A stretch of 64,000 nucleotides of DNA from SKKC01 sp046542845 (GTDB lineage: Bacteria; Spirochaetota; Spirochaetia; DSM-27196; SKKC01). The stretch is taken from contig JBKHAN010000008.1 in assembly GCA_046542845.1 (NCBI GenBank), forward strand, positions 1 through 64,000, written 5' to 3'. Below the pieces are notes generated by a model. That model worked only from the letters and a program-made list of their open reading frames with translations. It was not told the origin of the DNA and ran no database searches. The position numbers and the translations under genes were made by a program. Below, piece after piece: positions 44,304 to 52,940 of the stretch (position 1 is the first letter of the stretch; each line of letters starts with the position of its first letter).

Positions 44304-45412
44304 GTAAAATTGAAGTACTCCTACTCTACGGAGGGAAAAGCGGTGAGCACGAAGTATCGTGTCGCTCAGCGGCGAGCATCTGCCGAAACATCGACTACGA
44401 GCTCTTTTCTCTGAAGCTTTGCGGTGTGTCAAAGTCCAACCGCTGGTTTTTGCAGCCCGATTCGGTTCTCTCAGAGGCTATGTCCGGGACCACGGTGGTA
44501 AGGATCGAAGAATCTGCCGAGCTTGAGCTTCATGGTGTTCCCGGCGCGGGACTCCACACTGCCGCAGGAACACCCGTGCAACCGGCTATCGTGTTTCCCC
44601 TGATCCACGGTACTTTCGGCGAAGATGGAAGTCTACAGGGCTATCTGGAGACCCTTGGACTCGAATACGCCGGCAGTCGCGTGTTCTCAAGTGCTGCGTG
44701 CTTCGATAAACGAATGACCAAGAAACTATGCGAAGCCGCAGGAATCCCATGCACCGAATACGCCACCGTTCACATCGATAACCGCCGTACGGATACATGG
44801 ATTCCATCAGTGGCGCGGGAGGTCGAGCATCGATGGCCGGGACGCGCCATATTCGTGAAGCCGGCACGTAGCGGCAGTTCGGTCGGTGTGACCCGCGTGG
44901 AACCCGGAGAGTCGCTCCTCGACGCACTGACGGCAGCCGGGATGTACGACCACGACATTCTGCTTGAGCCGGAAATACGTGGCAGGGAACTCGAGTGTGC
45001 GGTGACAGGAAATCGTGACATTCGCGCGCACGCTGTCGGAGAAATCCGGCCAGTTCACGGTTTTTATGACTATCGGGCCAAATACGTCAACGAGTCGGGG
45101 GCTGCGCTGACCATCCCGGCGGCGATAGACCCGTCCGTGTACGAGCAGGTCCGCGAACTCGCCGCGGATGCGTATCGTGCCTGCGAGTGTTCCGGATTCG
45201 CGCGCGTGGACGTTTTTTACGACGAAGTCGATCGCCGTGTCGTGCTCAACGAGATAAACACAATTCCCGGATTCACCAGCATAAGTATGTTTCCGAGTCT
45301 GTGCAGAGAAGACGGCATCGAATACGGCGCGCTCATATCCAGGCTGATCGATCTCGGTCTCGAATGTGGAGCCGATAAAACGTCGATTCGCTTCGATTAC
45401 ACCGAGTGGTAA
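44300..45412 (+). CDS. ddl: D-alanine--D-alanine ligase
   Basis: ATP-grasp ligase making the D-Ala-D-Ala dipeptide for the wall. Starts LLLYGGKSGEHEVSCRSA (N-terminal signature with the catalytic Glu), LIHGTFGEDGSLQGYLE, RAIFVKPARSGSSVGVTRV and C-terminal RVDVFYDEVDRRVVLNEINT followed by IPGFTSISMFP with the metal ligands. 370 aa, normal. The phenylalanine-lactate switch residues were not assessed. Follows murE with a four-base overlap. Confidence 0.95.
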   Translation: MSKIEVLLLYGGKSGEHEVSCRSAASICRNIDYELFSLKLCGVSKSNRWFLQPDSVLSEAMSGTTVVRIEESAELELHGVPGAGLHTAAGTPVQPAIVFPLIHGTFGEDGSLQGYLETLGLEYAGSRVFSSAACFDKRMTKKLCEAAGIPCTEYATVHIDNRRTDTWIPSVAREVEHRWPGRAIFVKPARSGSSVGVTRVEPGESLLDALTAAGMYDHDILLEPEIRGRELECAVTGNRDIRAHAVGEIRPVHGFYDYRAKYVNESGAALTIPAAIDPSVYEQVRELAADAYRACECSGFARVDVFYDEVDRRVVLNEINTIPGFTSISMFPSLCREDGIEYGALISRLIDLGLECGADKTSIRFDYTEW

Positions 45413-45415
45413 GCA

Positions 45416-45925
45416 CTACCAGTGATCAATGGAAAACACTCGGTCGAGTGGAAGTCGTTCTGCGTGCGGCTGTTTCGCGTCCGAATACCCGAGTGTGAGC
45501 AGCATGACTACACGCATTGAGTACGGCACGCTCAAAAGCGATTTCACATCCTGTTCGTCGAAGGTCGTATTGAGGCATGTTCCCAGACCCTCGTGTACAG
45601 CCTGAATCATCATAAAGCTCGCGGCAATGCTCAGATCGACGGGATACGAGAGTTGTCCATTCGGCATTTTATAATCGATATTCGTCGAACAGATTGCGAT
45701 GCCGACCGGAGCATTGCCGACCCATTCCTGCCCGAAACAGGCGTCTTGAAGTCGCATGCGCTTCTCGCCGTCGAGTACGGCAATGAAGCGCCACGGCTGC
45801 CTGTTCTTGGCGCTTGGCGCCCGGCGCCCGGCTTCTATAATTCTGTCGAGGCTGTCCTGAGGTACTGGAGTATCCTTGTACTCGCGCACGCTGAACCGAC
45901 TGCTAATTTCGGGCAATAAATCCAT
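45416..45925 (-). CDS. Nitroreductase family flavoprotein
   Basis: A 169-aa FMN oxidoreductase: ISSRFSVREYKDTPVP with the Arg-rich FMN-binding start, GRRAPSAKNRQPWRFIAVLD, SIAASFMMIQAVHEGLGTCL and a C-terminal LLTLGYSDAK. Substrate unknown; family members reduce nitroaromatics, quinones or flavins. The frame is open to 46411, but homology begins at MDLLPEIS. The ATG at 45925 has AGGA just upstream. Ends three bases from ddl on the opposite strand. Confidence 0.87.
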   Translation of the reverse strand: MDLLPEISSRFSVREYKDTPVPQDSLDRIIEAGRRAPSAKNRQPWRFIAVLDGEKRMRLQDACFGQEWVGNAPVGIAICSTNIDYKMPNGQLSYPVDLSIAASFMMIQAVHEGLGTCLNTTFDEQDVKSLLSVPYSMRVVMLLTLGYSDAKQPHAERLPLDRVFSIDHW

Positions 45926-45948
45926 ACGCATCCTGTGCAGACCGGTTA

Positions 45949-45978
45949 TTGACCAATGCTTCCCGCAGTTCGTAGGCT
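45949..45978 (+). promoter_or_regulatory. Possible promoter of the polytopic membrane protein
   Basis: TTGACC (45949-45954), 18 bases, TAGGCT (45973-45978), then eleven bases to the ATG at 45990. No SD. Confidence 0.38.
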
Positions 45979-45989
45979 GCTGCCATACC

Positions 45990-48281
45990 ATGATCAAACG
46001 TCTGCTTGTAGTATCGCTGATACTAACAGCTTCTACTTTTTGTTTACAGTCCCCGCTTTTCTCGTTGGACCACTTTGAAGAAGACGATCTGCTCTTTATT
46101 TCCGAGACACTGCCAAACGACGAAGCGACGGAAGCAGAAACAGCGCTATTTGAGCGAATAGCTGATCGTATCCGCGCCCGCACGGACGAGGGGGACGCTT
46201 CTGCAGCCGTCCCGACCGTCCGGGGCATAGAACACGTGAGTGCCGTAAGCGGCCACTCGTTTTCCGAGTCTCTCCATGTCCATATTGCGGGTCGGTCGTC
46301 TTCGAGTGTTCTTGTGCTGGTCCCCGTAAACTCGCCGCCATACGTCCAGGACCTGCCGTTTGGTGCGCCGGGAATCGCTGCCGCCGTGGAGTTAATACTG
46401 CAGGCAGTCACCGATCCTCTCGATTACGATCTGCACGTCGTCTTCGGAACCGCCTCGCGACGAAACACGCCGCTCCTTCAGGAAAGCCTTATACAGTTTT
46501 TCGAAGACTCCCCGCCTCTTGCTGTCATAGTCCTGGACATACTTGTCCCGGATGATCAGATGGAAATCGTCTCCGGGAGCCCGGGCGTTGTGTCCCCACG
46601 ATGGCTTGTCAGCGCTGCTCAGCAGGCTTTCCGCGAACACGATCTGAGCGCTGGAGCACGCGGCGGAGCGGAACAATTGTTCCGCGTTGGCGCGAGGCCG
46701 TCCGGACGGGATTACCTTGTAGAGCCATTCCTCACCCGGGACATTCCATCGATCCTGGTTGTCGACGGCACAACTGCACGTGAATCATGGCAGAATGATC
46801 CGCCCGCGCGACTACTTCGTGTAGAAAGCTTTGCTGCCATAGACGCGTACAGACACGCCGGGCGTATACACGGAGCCCTTCGGACCATGATCCAGGACCT
46901 TGCCGAAATCGACAACGTTGAGTGGGACCGAAACGCGATCCGCTACTCCGTTGAGGATGTGAGCGTTGTCGTTGGAGAAACAGCGTATCTGATCTTTCTT
47001 CTCGTCGCTATTGGCCTGGTCTTTGCCTACGGAGTCACTCACCGGCAGGCGCTTGCGCGGTACATCCGGACCATCAGGAAAAATATTCTAAGCCTCCCTT
47101 TGCTTTTCGGTATGAGCTATCTGTTTCTGCTCCTGTTCGGGTGGCTGTCGAACTCTATTCTGTTTTTGAGGGGTACTCCGGAACTCGCATCGCTCTTGCC
47201 GGTTTCACTGTTCGGGTTCAAGTTCTTCGGCGCGTTTCTCCTGCTGCAGATCACGTATCTGACGGCACGTAAACTCCCGCTGTCACGAAACGGCAGTTTT
47301 TACTCGGCTGCGTCCGTGCTTGTTCTTATTGTATCCGTCTTCGTGTTCGGAAGCGTCAGCATTGCGACTACAGCGCCATTTGTTGCAGCGCTGCTTGCAA
47401 CGGTGCTGTTTACCGTCAGTCCCAGTCGCCCCCTTAAGATCATCTTTCTCGTGCTGGCGATTATTCCGCCTGCGACTCTGACGTACTCGTTTCTCCTGCT
47501 CGAAGAGGGTTCGGTAGTGCAGGAGCTCGTATCCGACCCGCTCATGAACGTTCTCCCGACCTTGATTGTCCTGCCGTATCTGATGCTCCTGATTCGAGTG
47601 GATTTTCTTATACGTCACCCCGTAAGTGGCGGCCGCTCGTTCGCCATGAAGATATTGACTGCCGTCGTCGCTTCCGGCCTTATCCTGTCGGCGATTCAAT
47701 TATCGAGCGCTGAGCCCTTCTCCGCCGAGCAGGTCCAGCGGGTTCGCGTCACCGAGCGCTCCGATGTTACGACCTCTGAGGCCACCGTAACTGTGCAGAG
47801 TATCGCCGAAACGAGGAGCTTTTCGCTGCGGTACGATGGAGCCGACCTTGCAGTACCCTTGCGCTCACCGCGTACTGAACACAGCGTGCCGTTTCCCGAC
47901 CGGCATCTTGACATATCGGTCGAAGAAGAGACCTTCCTGGCGCGCCGCATCGTAGATATTACGATTCGTTCCGATGTCCGATTCGTGGAGCTTGCGATCT
48001 CACTTATTTCTGATGACCCGGTTCTTGTCTATCAAGCCTCGCTGCCCTTCCGCACAAGTGCAAGCGGCAACCGAATCGATATCCTTCCCGGCCGAAACCC
48101 GCCATCACCAATGAGACTGCGCATCATTATTCCCGTAGAGTCTTCACCGGACATTGAGGTGACCTCAACCCTTGCGGAAGTACAGAATCTTTCCGTGCGC
48201 CACGACGAGCCTGTGTATATCCACCAGCGGGCGCTGCAGACGGTCCGACTGCCGCTTCTCGACGGCGGTTCGCCACGATGA
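45990..48281 (+). CDS. Polytopic membrane protein with M28/GAA1-like outer domain
   Basis: A 763-aa protein: a signal peptide (about 1-24), an outside alpha/beta domain (about 40-310), about eight membrane spans (about 325-600) and an outside beta-rich C-terminus. The first domain has VLVLVPVNSPP, GIAAAVELILQAV, LHVVFGTAS and AVIVLDILVPDD. This is the strand order of M28 aminopeptidases, but without the His/Asp/Glu zinc ligands where I would expect them. Such a dead M28 domain followed by many spans recalls GPI-transamidase GAA1; homology is unproven. Coupled to dinB by ATGA. Confidence 0.68.
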   Translation: MIKRLLVVSLILTASTFCLQSPLFSLDHFEEDDLLFISETLPNDEATEAETALFERIADRIRARTDEGDASAAVPTVRGIEHVSAVSGHSFSESLHVHIAGRSSSSVLVLVPVNSPPYVQDLPFGAPGIAAAVELILQAVTDPLDYDLHVVFGTASRRNTPLLQESLIQFFEDSPPLAVIVLDILVPDDQMEIVSGSPGVVSPRWLVSAAQQAFREHDLSAGARGGAEQLFRVGARPSGRDYLVEPFLTRDIPSILVVDGTTARESWQNDPPARLLRVESFAAIDAYRHAGRIHGALRTMIQDLAEIDNVEWDRNAIRYSVEDVSVVVGETAYLIFLLVAIGLVFAYGVTHRQALARYIRTIRKNILSLPLLFGMSYLFLLLFGWLSNSILFLRGTPELASLLPVSLFGFKFFGAFLLLQITYLTARKLPLSRNGSFYSAASVLVLIVSVFVFGSVSIATTAPFVAALLATVLFTVSPSRPLKIIFLVLAIIPPATLTYSFLLLEEGSVVQELVSDPLMNVLPTLIVLPYLMLLIRVDFLIRHPVSGGRSFAMKILTAVVASGLILSAIQLSSAEPFSAEQVQRVRVTERSDVTTSEATVTVQSIAETRSFSLRYDGADLAVPLRSPRTEHSVPFPDRHLDISVEEETFLARRIVDITIRSDVRFVELAISLISDDPVLVYQASLPFRTSASGNRIDILPGRNPPSPMRLRIIIPVESSPDIEVTSTLAEVQNLSVRHDEPVYIHQRALQTVRLPLLDGGSPR

Positions 48282-49489
48282 GTGAGACGCCGGCTGGGAC
48301 GCCGCTTTTCTTTCACGTAGACCTCGATGCATTTTACGCGTCCGTCGAACAGCACGACGATCCCGATCTTATCGGCAAACCGGTTATCGTAGGAGGCGAC
48401 CGCGGCGGTCGCGGCGTCGTGAGCGCTTGCAGCTACGAGGCGCGTTCCTTTGGCGTTCACAGTGCGATGCCTTCAGCAGAGGCGGCGCGATTGTGTCCGC
48501 ACGCCGTTTTTCTTCCGGTCAGAATGTATCGATATCAGGAAGTATCGCAGAGCATCATGCAATTGCTGCGACGCAGCGCACCGGCGATGCAACAGATATC
48601 GGTTGATGAAGCATTCCTCGACATGAGCGGCACTGAACGGCTTCTCGGATCCCCTGTTGATCAGGCTATGTCGTTGAAGCGAAGAATTCGGGGTGAGTTC
48701 GGGCTTACCGCATCAATAGGCATTGCACGGTCGCGCTTCGTGGCGAAAATGGCGTCGGATTTCCGTAAGCCCGACGGCATCCACGAAGTACGTGACGGAG
48801 AAGAAGCTGATTTTGTTGCCGGGTTGCACCTGAAGGATCTGTGGGGTCTTGGGAAAAAAACACGAATCCGCCTTAACCAGCTCGGGATACACACGATCGC
48901 CGACCTGCGATCGTTCAACGAATCCCAGCTTCGCGGTTATCTTGGCGAATCCACCGGGAGCTATCTGTACCGGGCGTGCCGGGGAATCGACCCTGGTATA
49001 TTCGGTTCACGGTCGACGAAACATTCCATCTCAACCGAGACGACCTTCAGTAATGATATCAGCGACCGGCACGCGCTTGAGACGGTATTGCTCGAGCTCT
49101 GCGAGCAGGTCATGTACCGCGTATACAAGTCCCGGTCATACGGATACACCGTGACGACAAAGCTCCGGACCGATGACTTCAGGACCTATTCACGACAGAA
49201 GACCCTCGGGCGAAAAATCGAGTCGGTCGATGACCTTTATGCAGTTTCACGAGTCTTGTTGTCGGACATGGCAGCGGGAAAGCCTGTTCGCCTTATTGGT
49301 GTAGGCATTGTCACAGACAGCGGCGACGCAGACCGGGAGCAGCCCGAATTATTTGATTTGGACGTTGCGTCGGATCACAAAAAACGTACCGTCGAGGCAG
49401 CGGTCTGGAGCATGCGCGAAAAGCTCGGAGTCGACGTGCACAAGGCCCGTGTGTTACCCCCCCCACGTTCTCACGGCGAAAAGACCTGA
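48278..49489 (+). CDS. dinB: DNA polymerase IV (Y-family)
   Basis: Translesion polymerase. Palm and fingers motifs: FFHVDLDAFYASVEQ (metal Asps), VVSACSYEARSFGVHSAMP, QISVDEAFLDMSG (catalytic Asp-Glu), SIGIARSRFVAKMASDFRKP. Then a thumb HhH (LWGLGKKTRIRLNQLGI) and the little-finger domain. 403 aa. No clear clamp-binding motif is visible at the C-terminus. A run of eight C lies close to the stop codon. Overlaps the membrane protein upstream by four bases and the opposing fRMsr-like gene by 19. Confidence 0.95.
   Translation: MSETPAGTPLFFHVDLDAFYASVEQHDDPDLIGKPVIVGGDRGGRGVVSACSYEARSFGVHSAMPSAEAARLCPHAVFLPVRMYRYQEVSQSIMQLLRRSAPAMQQISVDEAFLDMSGTERLLGSPVDQAMSLKRRIRGEFGLTASIGIARSRFVAKMASDFRKPDGIHEVRDGEEADFVAGLHLKDLWGLGKKTRIRLNQLGIHTIADLRSFNESQLRGYLGESTGSYLYRACRGIDPGIFGSRSTKHSISTETTFSNDISDRHALETVLLELCEQVMYRVYKSRSYGYTVTTKLRTDDFRTYSRQKTLGRKIESVDDLYAVSRVLLSDMAAGKPVRLIGVGIVTDSGDADREQPELFDLDVASDHKKRTVEAAVWSMREKLGVDVHKARVLPPPRSHGEKT
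49457..49464 (+). repeat. Run of eight C near the 3' end of dinB
   Basis: Eight consecutive C residues encode L-P-P-P near residue 394. Slippage would alter only the last few residues of DinB or extend it. Confidence 0.9.
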
Positions 49490-49950
49490 GGCACAAGGGG
49501 GCCGATTAGCGTCGCGACACCGGACAGCAGCCGTCCGTCCGCATCCGAAAAGGGATCCGGGGTATGGCTGTCGATATCAATCTGGCCTATGTAGGAGCCG
49601 TCAAGGATGATCGGTTCGACGTACTCGGCTCTGGTGAGCACGCTGCAGCTCAGATAATTGTCTTCGGCGTTGACGTCCGGTATTACGAAGGTTTTCTCCG
49701 TTTCGGCGCTCTGTCCGCAGATTCCGCGTCCGTAGGGAATCTGGGTGTGCTGGGTCGGAGCTCCCGAGAAAGGACCCAGAACCAGAAGGCGCTGCTCAGG
49801 AACGGCGAAATAAAGCCCGACCCAGTCGTAGTGTGCTACCGTGTCCCGAAGAAGATCGCAGACAAGCTGCAACGCTGCACCCGCCTCGTTGGCCGGAGGC
49901 AAAAGGCTACGACACGCACGTATTAATTTATCTGAATCAAAGTCCGGCAT
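49471..49950 (-). CDS. GAF-domain protein, free-methionine-(R)-sulfoxide-reductase-like
   Basis: A 159-aa GAF protein closely resembling fRMsr: YDWVGLYFAV, LGPFSGAPT, IPYGRGICGQSAE and DGSYIGQIDIDSHTPDPFS. Two of the three redox Cys positions remain (Cys78 in GRGICG, Cys102 in LSCS), but the first, normally in P-A-C-x-x-I, is Gln67. The acidic ligand residues Glu109, Asp125 and Asp127 are present. It should reduce free Met-R-sulfoxide if the remaining Cys pair suffices; otherwise it may be a binding protein. GAAGGA precedes the ATG. Confidence 0.8.
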   Translation of the reverse strand: MPDFDSDKLIRACRSLLPPANEAGAALQLVCDLLRDTVAHYDWVGLYFAVPEQRLLVLGPFSGAPTQHTQIPYGRGICGQSAETEKTFVIPDVNAEDNYLSCSVLTRAEYVEPIILDGSYIGQIDIDSHTPDPFSDADGRLLSGVATLIGPLVPQVFSP

Positions 49951-49966
49951 TTTTCCTTCTCAGCTA

Positions 49967-49995
49967 TTGATTTCACATCGGGTGTTTCTTACAGT
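49967..49995 (+). promoter_or_regulatory. Promoter of dapL
   Basis: TTGATT (49967-49972), 17 bases, TACAGT (49990-49995). Leader about 25 bases with GGAG nine bases before the ATG at 50027. Confidence 0.45.
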
Positions 49996-50026
49996 AGGCA
50001 GAAATCCTCCGCTGGAGCAAGCACCC

Positions 50027-51247
50027 ATGATCAAAATGAATCCTCATTATTCCAAATTGAACGCGTCCTATCTGTTTTCGACTATTGCCCGGAAAATCAA
50101 CGAACATCAGGCGGAGCATCCCGATTCCGACCTCATTCGACTGGGTATCGGGGACGTAACCCACGGTCTCGCGAGGCCCTGTGTCGACGCCTTGAAGAAG
50201 GCCGCCGATGAGCTCGGCTCTGACGCAACATTCCGCGGCTACGGTCCTGAACAGGGCTACGCCTTTTTGCGCGAAGCCATCGCGGAACACGATTTCAACG
50301 CGCGAGGTGTGGAACTGAGCGCAGACGAGGTGTTCGTGAGTGACGGGGCAAAATGCGATAGCGGCAACTTTCTGGATATCCTTGCCGAGGACATAGAAGT
50401 CGGCGTACCCGACCCTGTGTACCCGGTATACGTTGACACAAACGTCATGGCTGGACGGACGGGGTCCTTCAAGGACGGGCGCTACGAGGGCCTTAAGTAC
50501 CTCGAGAGCACCGTAGAGAACGGATTTGTCCCGGAGCCTCCACCACACCATCTCGATCTCATTTATCTCTGTTTCCCGAACAATCCGACCGGCGCAACGG
50601 CGCAGCGCGAGCAACTCGCACGCTGGGTCGAGTATGCCCGTGAACACCAGGCTCTGATATTGTTTGACGCGGCCTACGAGCGATTCATCCGGACGCCCGA
50701 TATTCCTCACAGTATCTACGAGATAGACGGAGCGCGTTCCTGCGCGGTTGAAATACGGAGTTTCTCAAAAACAGCTGGTTTTACCGGGACACGGTGTGCC
50801 TACACGGTTGTTCCAAAAGAAATCGAGGTGGCGGATGGCGCCGGCGCGGTGCGCAGTCTCCACAGCCTCTGGAACAGGAGGCAAAGTACGAAGTTCAACG
50901 GTGTGTCGTATCCGGTGCAACGCGCGGCAGAGGCCGTATACAGCGAGGACGGACGACGGGAGGTCGATGCCCGCGTACAGTACTACATGGAAAATGCGAC
51001 TATAATTCGGGACAAAATGCAATCGGCAGGCTACACCGTCAGCGGTGGCGTTGACAGTCCATATATCTGGATACAGACGGGCACCGACAGCTGGTCTTTT
51101 TTCGACCGCATGCTCACCGAAGCCGGTGTGGTCATTACACCCGGCGTTGGTTTTGGACGCATGGGTGAAGGTTTTATACGGATCAGCGCGTTCAATCACA
51201 GGGATAAGGTAGAAGAGGCAATGGAGCGTATCGCCCGGGTGCTGTAG
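50027..51247 (+). CDS. dapL: LL-diaminopimelate aminotransferase
   Basis: PLP enzyme converting tetrahydrodipicolinate directly to LL-diaminopimelate with glutamate. Family marks: MNPHYSKLNASYLFSTIARK, RLGIGDVTHGLARP, FRGYGPEQGYAFLREAI, VSDGAKCDSGNF, DPVYPVYVDTNVMAG, CFPNNPTGATA, and the PLP lysine in RSFSKTAGFTGTRCAY. 406 aa, the usual length. The frame is open from 49841; the ATG at 50027 with GGAG nine bases upstream is chosen. It implies diaminopimelate is made, for lysine at least. Confidence 0.95.
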   Translation: MIKMNPHYSKLNASYLFSTIARKINEHQAEHPDSDLIRLGIGDVTHGLARPCVDALKKAADELGSDATFRGYGPEQGYAFLREAIAEHDFNARGVELSADEVFVSDGAKCDSGNFLDILAEDIEVGVPDPVYPVYVDTNVMAGRTGSFKDGRYEGLKYLESTVENGFVPEPPPHHLDLIYLCFPNNPTGATAQREQLARWVEYAREHQALILFDAAYERFIRTPDIPHSIYEIDGARSCAVEIRSFSKTAGFTGTRCAYTVVPKEIEVADGAGAVRSLHSLWNRRQSTKFNGVSYPVQRAAEAVYSEDGRREVDARVQYYMENATIIRDKMQSAGYTVSGGVDSPYIWIQTGTDSWSFFDRMLTEAGVVITPGVGFGRMGEGFIRISAFNHRDKVEEAMERIARVL

Positions 51248-51255
51248 GTCGCGGC

Positions 51256-52014
51256 TCAGTACATATGACCCATACGGTCTTTTTTTGTTTCCATATAGGT
51301 TCGGTTGTGATGGTTCCAGGCAGTAACGACCGGTATGCGACGGCTCACCCGTATGCCCTCCGAGGTGAGCTTGTTTATCTTATCCGGGTTGTTGGTCAGC
51401 AGGGCAACCGATTCTATCTCCAGCAGCCGAAGTATGGCCGCAGCGACGTCATAGCTCCTCGCCTCCGCGGGGAAACCGAGATACTCGTTCGCTTCAATGG
51501 TATCGAGACCCAGATCCTGGAGTTGATACGCCTTGATCTTGTTTATAAGTCCGATACCGCGTCCCTCCTGTTTCAGGTATACGACCGCCCCACATTCCTG
51601 CTCGGAAATGTACTCGATAGCTGCTTCGAGCTGGTCCCGGCAGTCGCACCGCAGTGAACCCCATACGTCACCGGTGTGACATTGACTGTGCACTCGAACG
51701 GGAACGTCGGACTTCCCCGATACACTACCACGTACGATGGCGGTATGCTCCTTGCCACTGGTTCTGTCGAGGAAGCCATAGAGAACGAAACTCCCGAAAC
51801 GCGTCGGAAAATCCGCCTCGGCGGCGAGCTCGACTGTGCACGGAGCATCTGCGTAGTCGCCGTCGCTTCCGATCGGCACTTCATCCAGAGAAAACTTCGG
51901 CTCACCGAACATCTTGCTGTTAAGCTTTTCGCGTAATTTGATCAAATCGCGGGGCTTCTCGCCGGGTTGATCCGTCGAAGAAGCGCTCCGCCCTGCTGTA
52001 TTGTCGGGAAACAT
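51256..52014 (-). CDS. ribA: GTP cyclohydrolase II
   Basis: Zinc enzyme opening GTP in the first riboflavin step. It shows VHSQCHTGDVWGSLRCDC (three Cys zinc ligands), VYLKQEGRGIGLINKIKAY and the C-terminal LLTNNPDKINKL and RRIPVV. Single-domain, with an N-terminal extension of about 50 residues before the core. The frame also allows a GTG at 52029, but that overlaps the likely SD (GGAGTGAT), so the ATG at 52014 is preferred. 252 aa. No FMN riboswitch is visible upstream, and no other rib gene is in the window. Confidence 0.9.
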   Translation of the reverse strand: MFPDNTAGRSASSTDQPGEKPRDLIKLREKLNSKMFGEPKFSLDEVPIGSDGDYADAPCTVELAAEADFPTRFGSFVLYGFLDRTSGKEHTAIVRGSVSGKSDVPVRVHSQCHTGDVWGSLRCDCRDQLEAAIEYISEQECGAVVYLKQEGRGIGLINKIKAYQLQDLGLDTIEANEYLGFPAEARSYDVAAAILRLLEIESVALLTNNPDKINKLTSEGIRVSRRIPVVTAWNHHNRTYMETKKDRMGHMY

Positions 52015-52068
52015 GCTATTTACAATCACTCCAGATGCGTAATATCGAGCAGGTGACAGAATACCGGA

Positions 52069-52932
52069 TTACCGCTTGAGCGAAAACCGAAAAAGTCCGT
52101 AACCGATGACATCTTCGACGAGGAGGCGCTTCAGCGCGTCCCCACCGACCATAGACCGACACCATTCGCTATGGTCCGAACCGAGCTCGAGCAACGGTGC
52201 GCAGAAGCGAAGAAGATAGTCACGAACCCCGTGTCTCGAGACCTCGGCGGTCCAGTCAACCGAATAATCGAGAACGAAGCCGTGGTCGGCGGCCGTCCTG
52301 ACCAGTTCGTCCGGAGTCATAATGGAAGGAACCCTCCACCCCCATTTGTACCGCAACAATCTGCGATATTCGTCCGACCCGGTCGCCGGCCTTCGTTTCA
52401 GATAATCGTCGATCAGAACGAGGGTGCAGCCTTGTGCAGCGTACACTGACGCGGCGCGAAAGAACGCGTTTGCTGAATCCGCGTGAGCAAACGCTTCGAT
52501 AGCGTACATCAGATCGAAGGAATTGTGCATTACCCGATTCGAGTCGGAATTCATGAAATCGCCTGCCAGAACCGTGCACGACGCGTCACCCTTTTTGTCG
52601 AGCCTTTGAAAACGCTCTCGTGCAGTCGCGGCCTGGTAAGGGCTTACAGTAATGCCTGTATAACGTATCGGTCGATAAGAGCTGTGGCGAGTCGCCAGAT
52701 ATGCTATAGTGCCACCGACCCCGCAACCGAGGTCAAGAACATTCTGAGCTTCTGTGTCCCGGAGGCAGGAAAGAATCTGTTCGTTCGCGTATTTGACCGC
52801 GTCACGACGATTGTTTATGCCTTGGGCCCACACCGGACGGTGTATCGCGCCTTCCCCGCGACCCGGGCCGAATCGCAAAAAGAGCCGGCTTGACTCATCG
52901 TAGTACTGCCTGACCAGTTCGCCGTGGCCCAT
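52069..52932 (-). CDS. SAM-dependent methyltransferase
   Basis: A 287-aa class I methyltransferase. LVRQYYDESSRLFLRFGPGR and AIHRPVWAQGI resemble the sterol/tocopherol/phosphoethanolamine type. Motif I is VLDLGCGVGGTIAYLA (about 85-100), then YTGITVSPYQAATARERF, DLMYAIEAFAHADS and LVLIDDYLKRRPA. The substrate is probably a lipid or small hydrophobic molecule, unproven. The frame is open from 52977, but the ATG at 52932 has GGGGTGAG seven bases upstream and lies nine bases after the kinase stop. Confidence 0.82.
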   Translation of the reverse strand: MGHGELVRQYYDESSRLFLRFGPGRGEGAIHRPVWAQGINNRRDAVKYANEQILSCLRDTEAQNVLDLGCGVGGTIAYLATRHSSYRPIRYTGITVSPYQAATARERFQRLDKKGDASCTVLAGDFMNSDSNRVMHNSFDLMYAIEAFAHADSANAFFRAASVYAAQGCTLVLIDDYLKRRPATGSDEYRRLLRYKWGWRVPSIMTPDELVRTAADHGFVLDYSVDWTAEVSRHGVRDYLLRFCAPLLELGSDHSEWCRSMVGGDALKRLLVEDVIGYGLFRFSLKR

Positions 52933-52940
52933 CGAATGAC

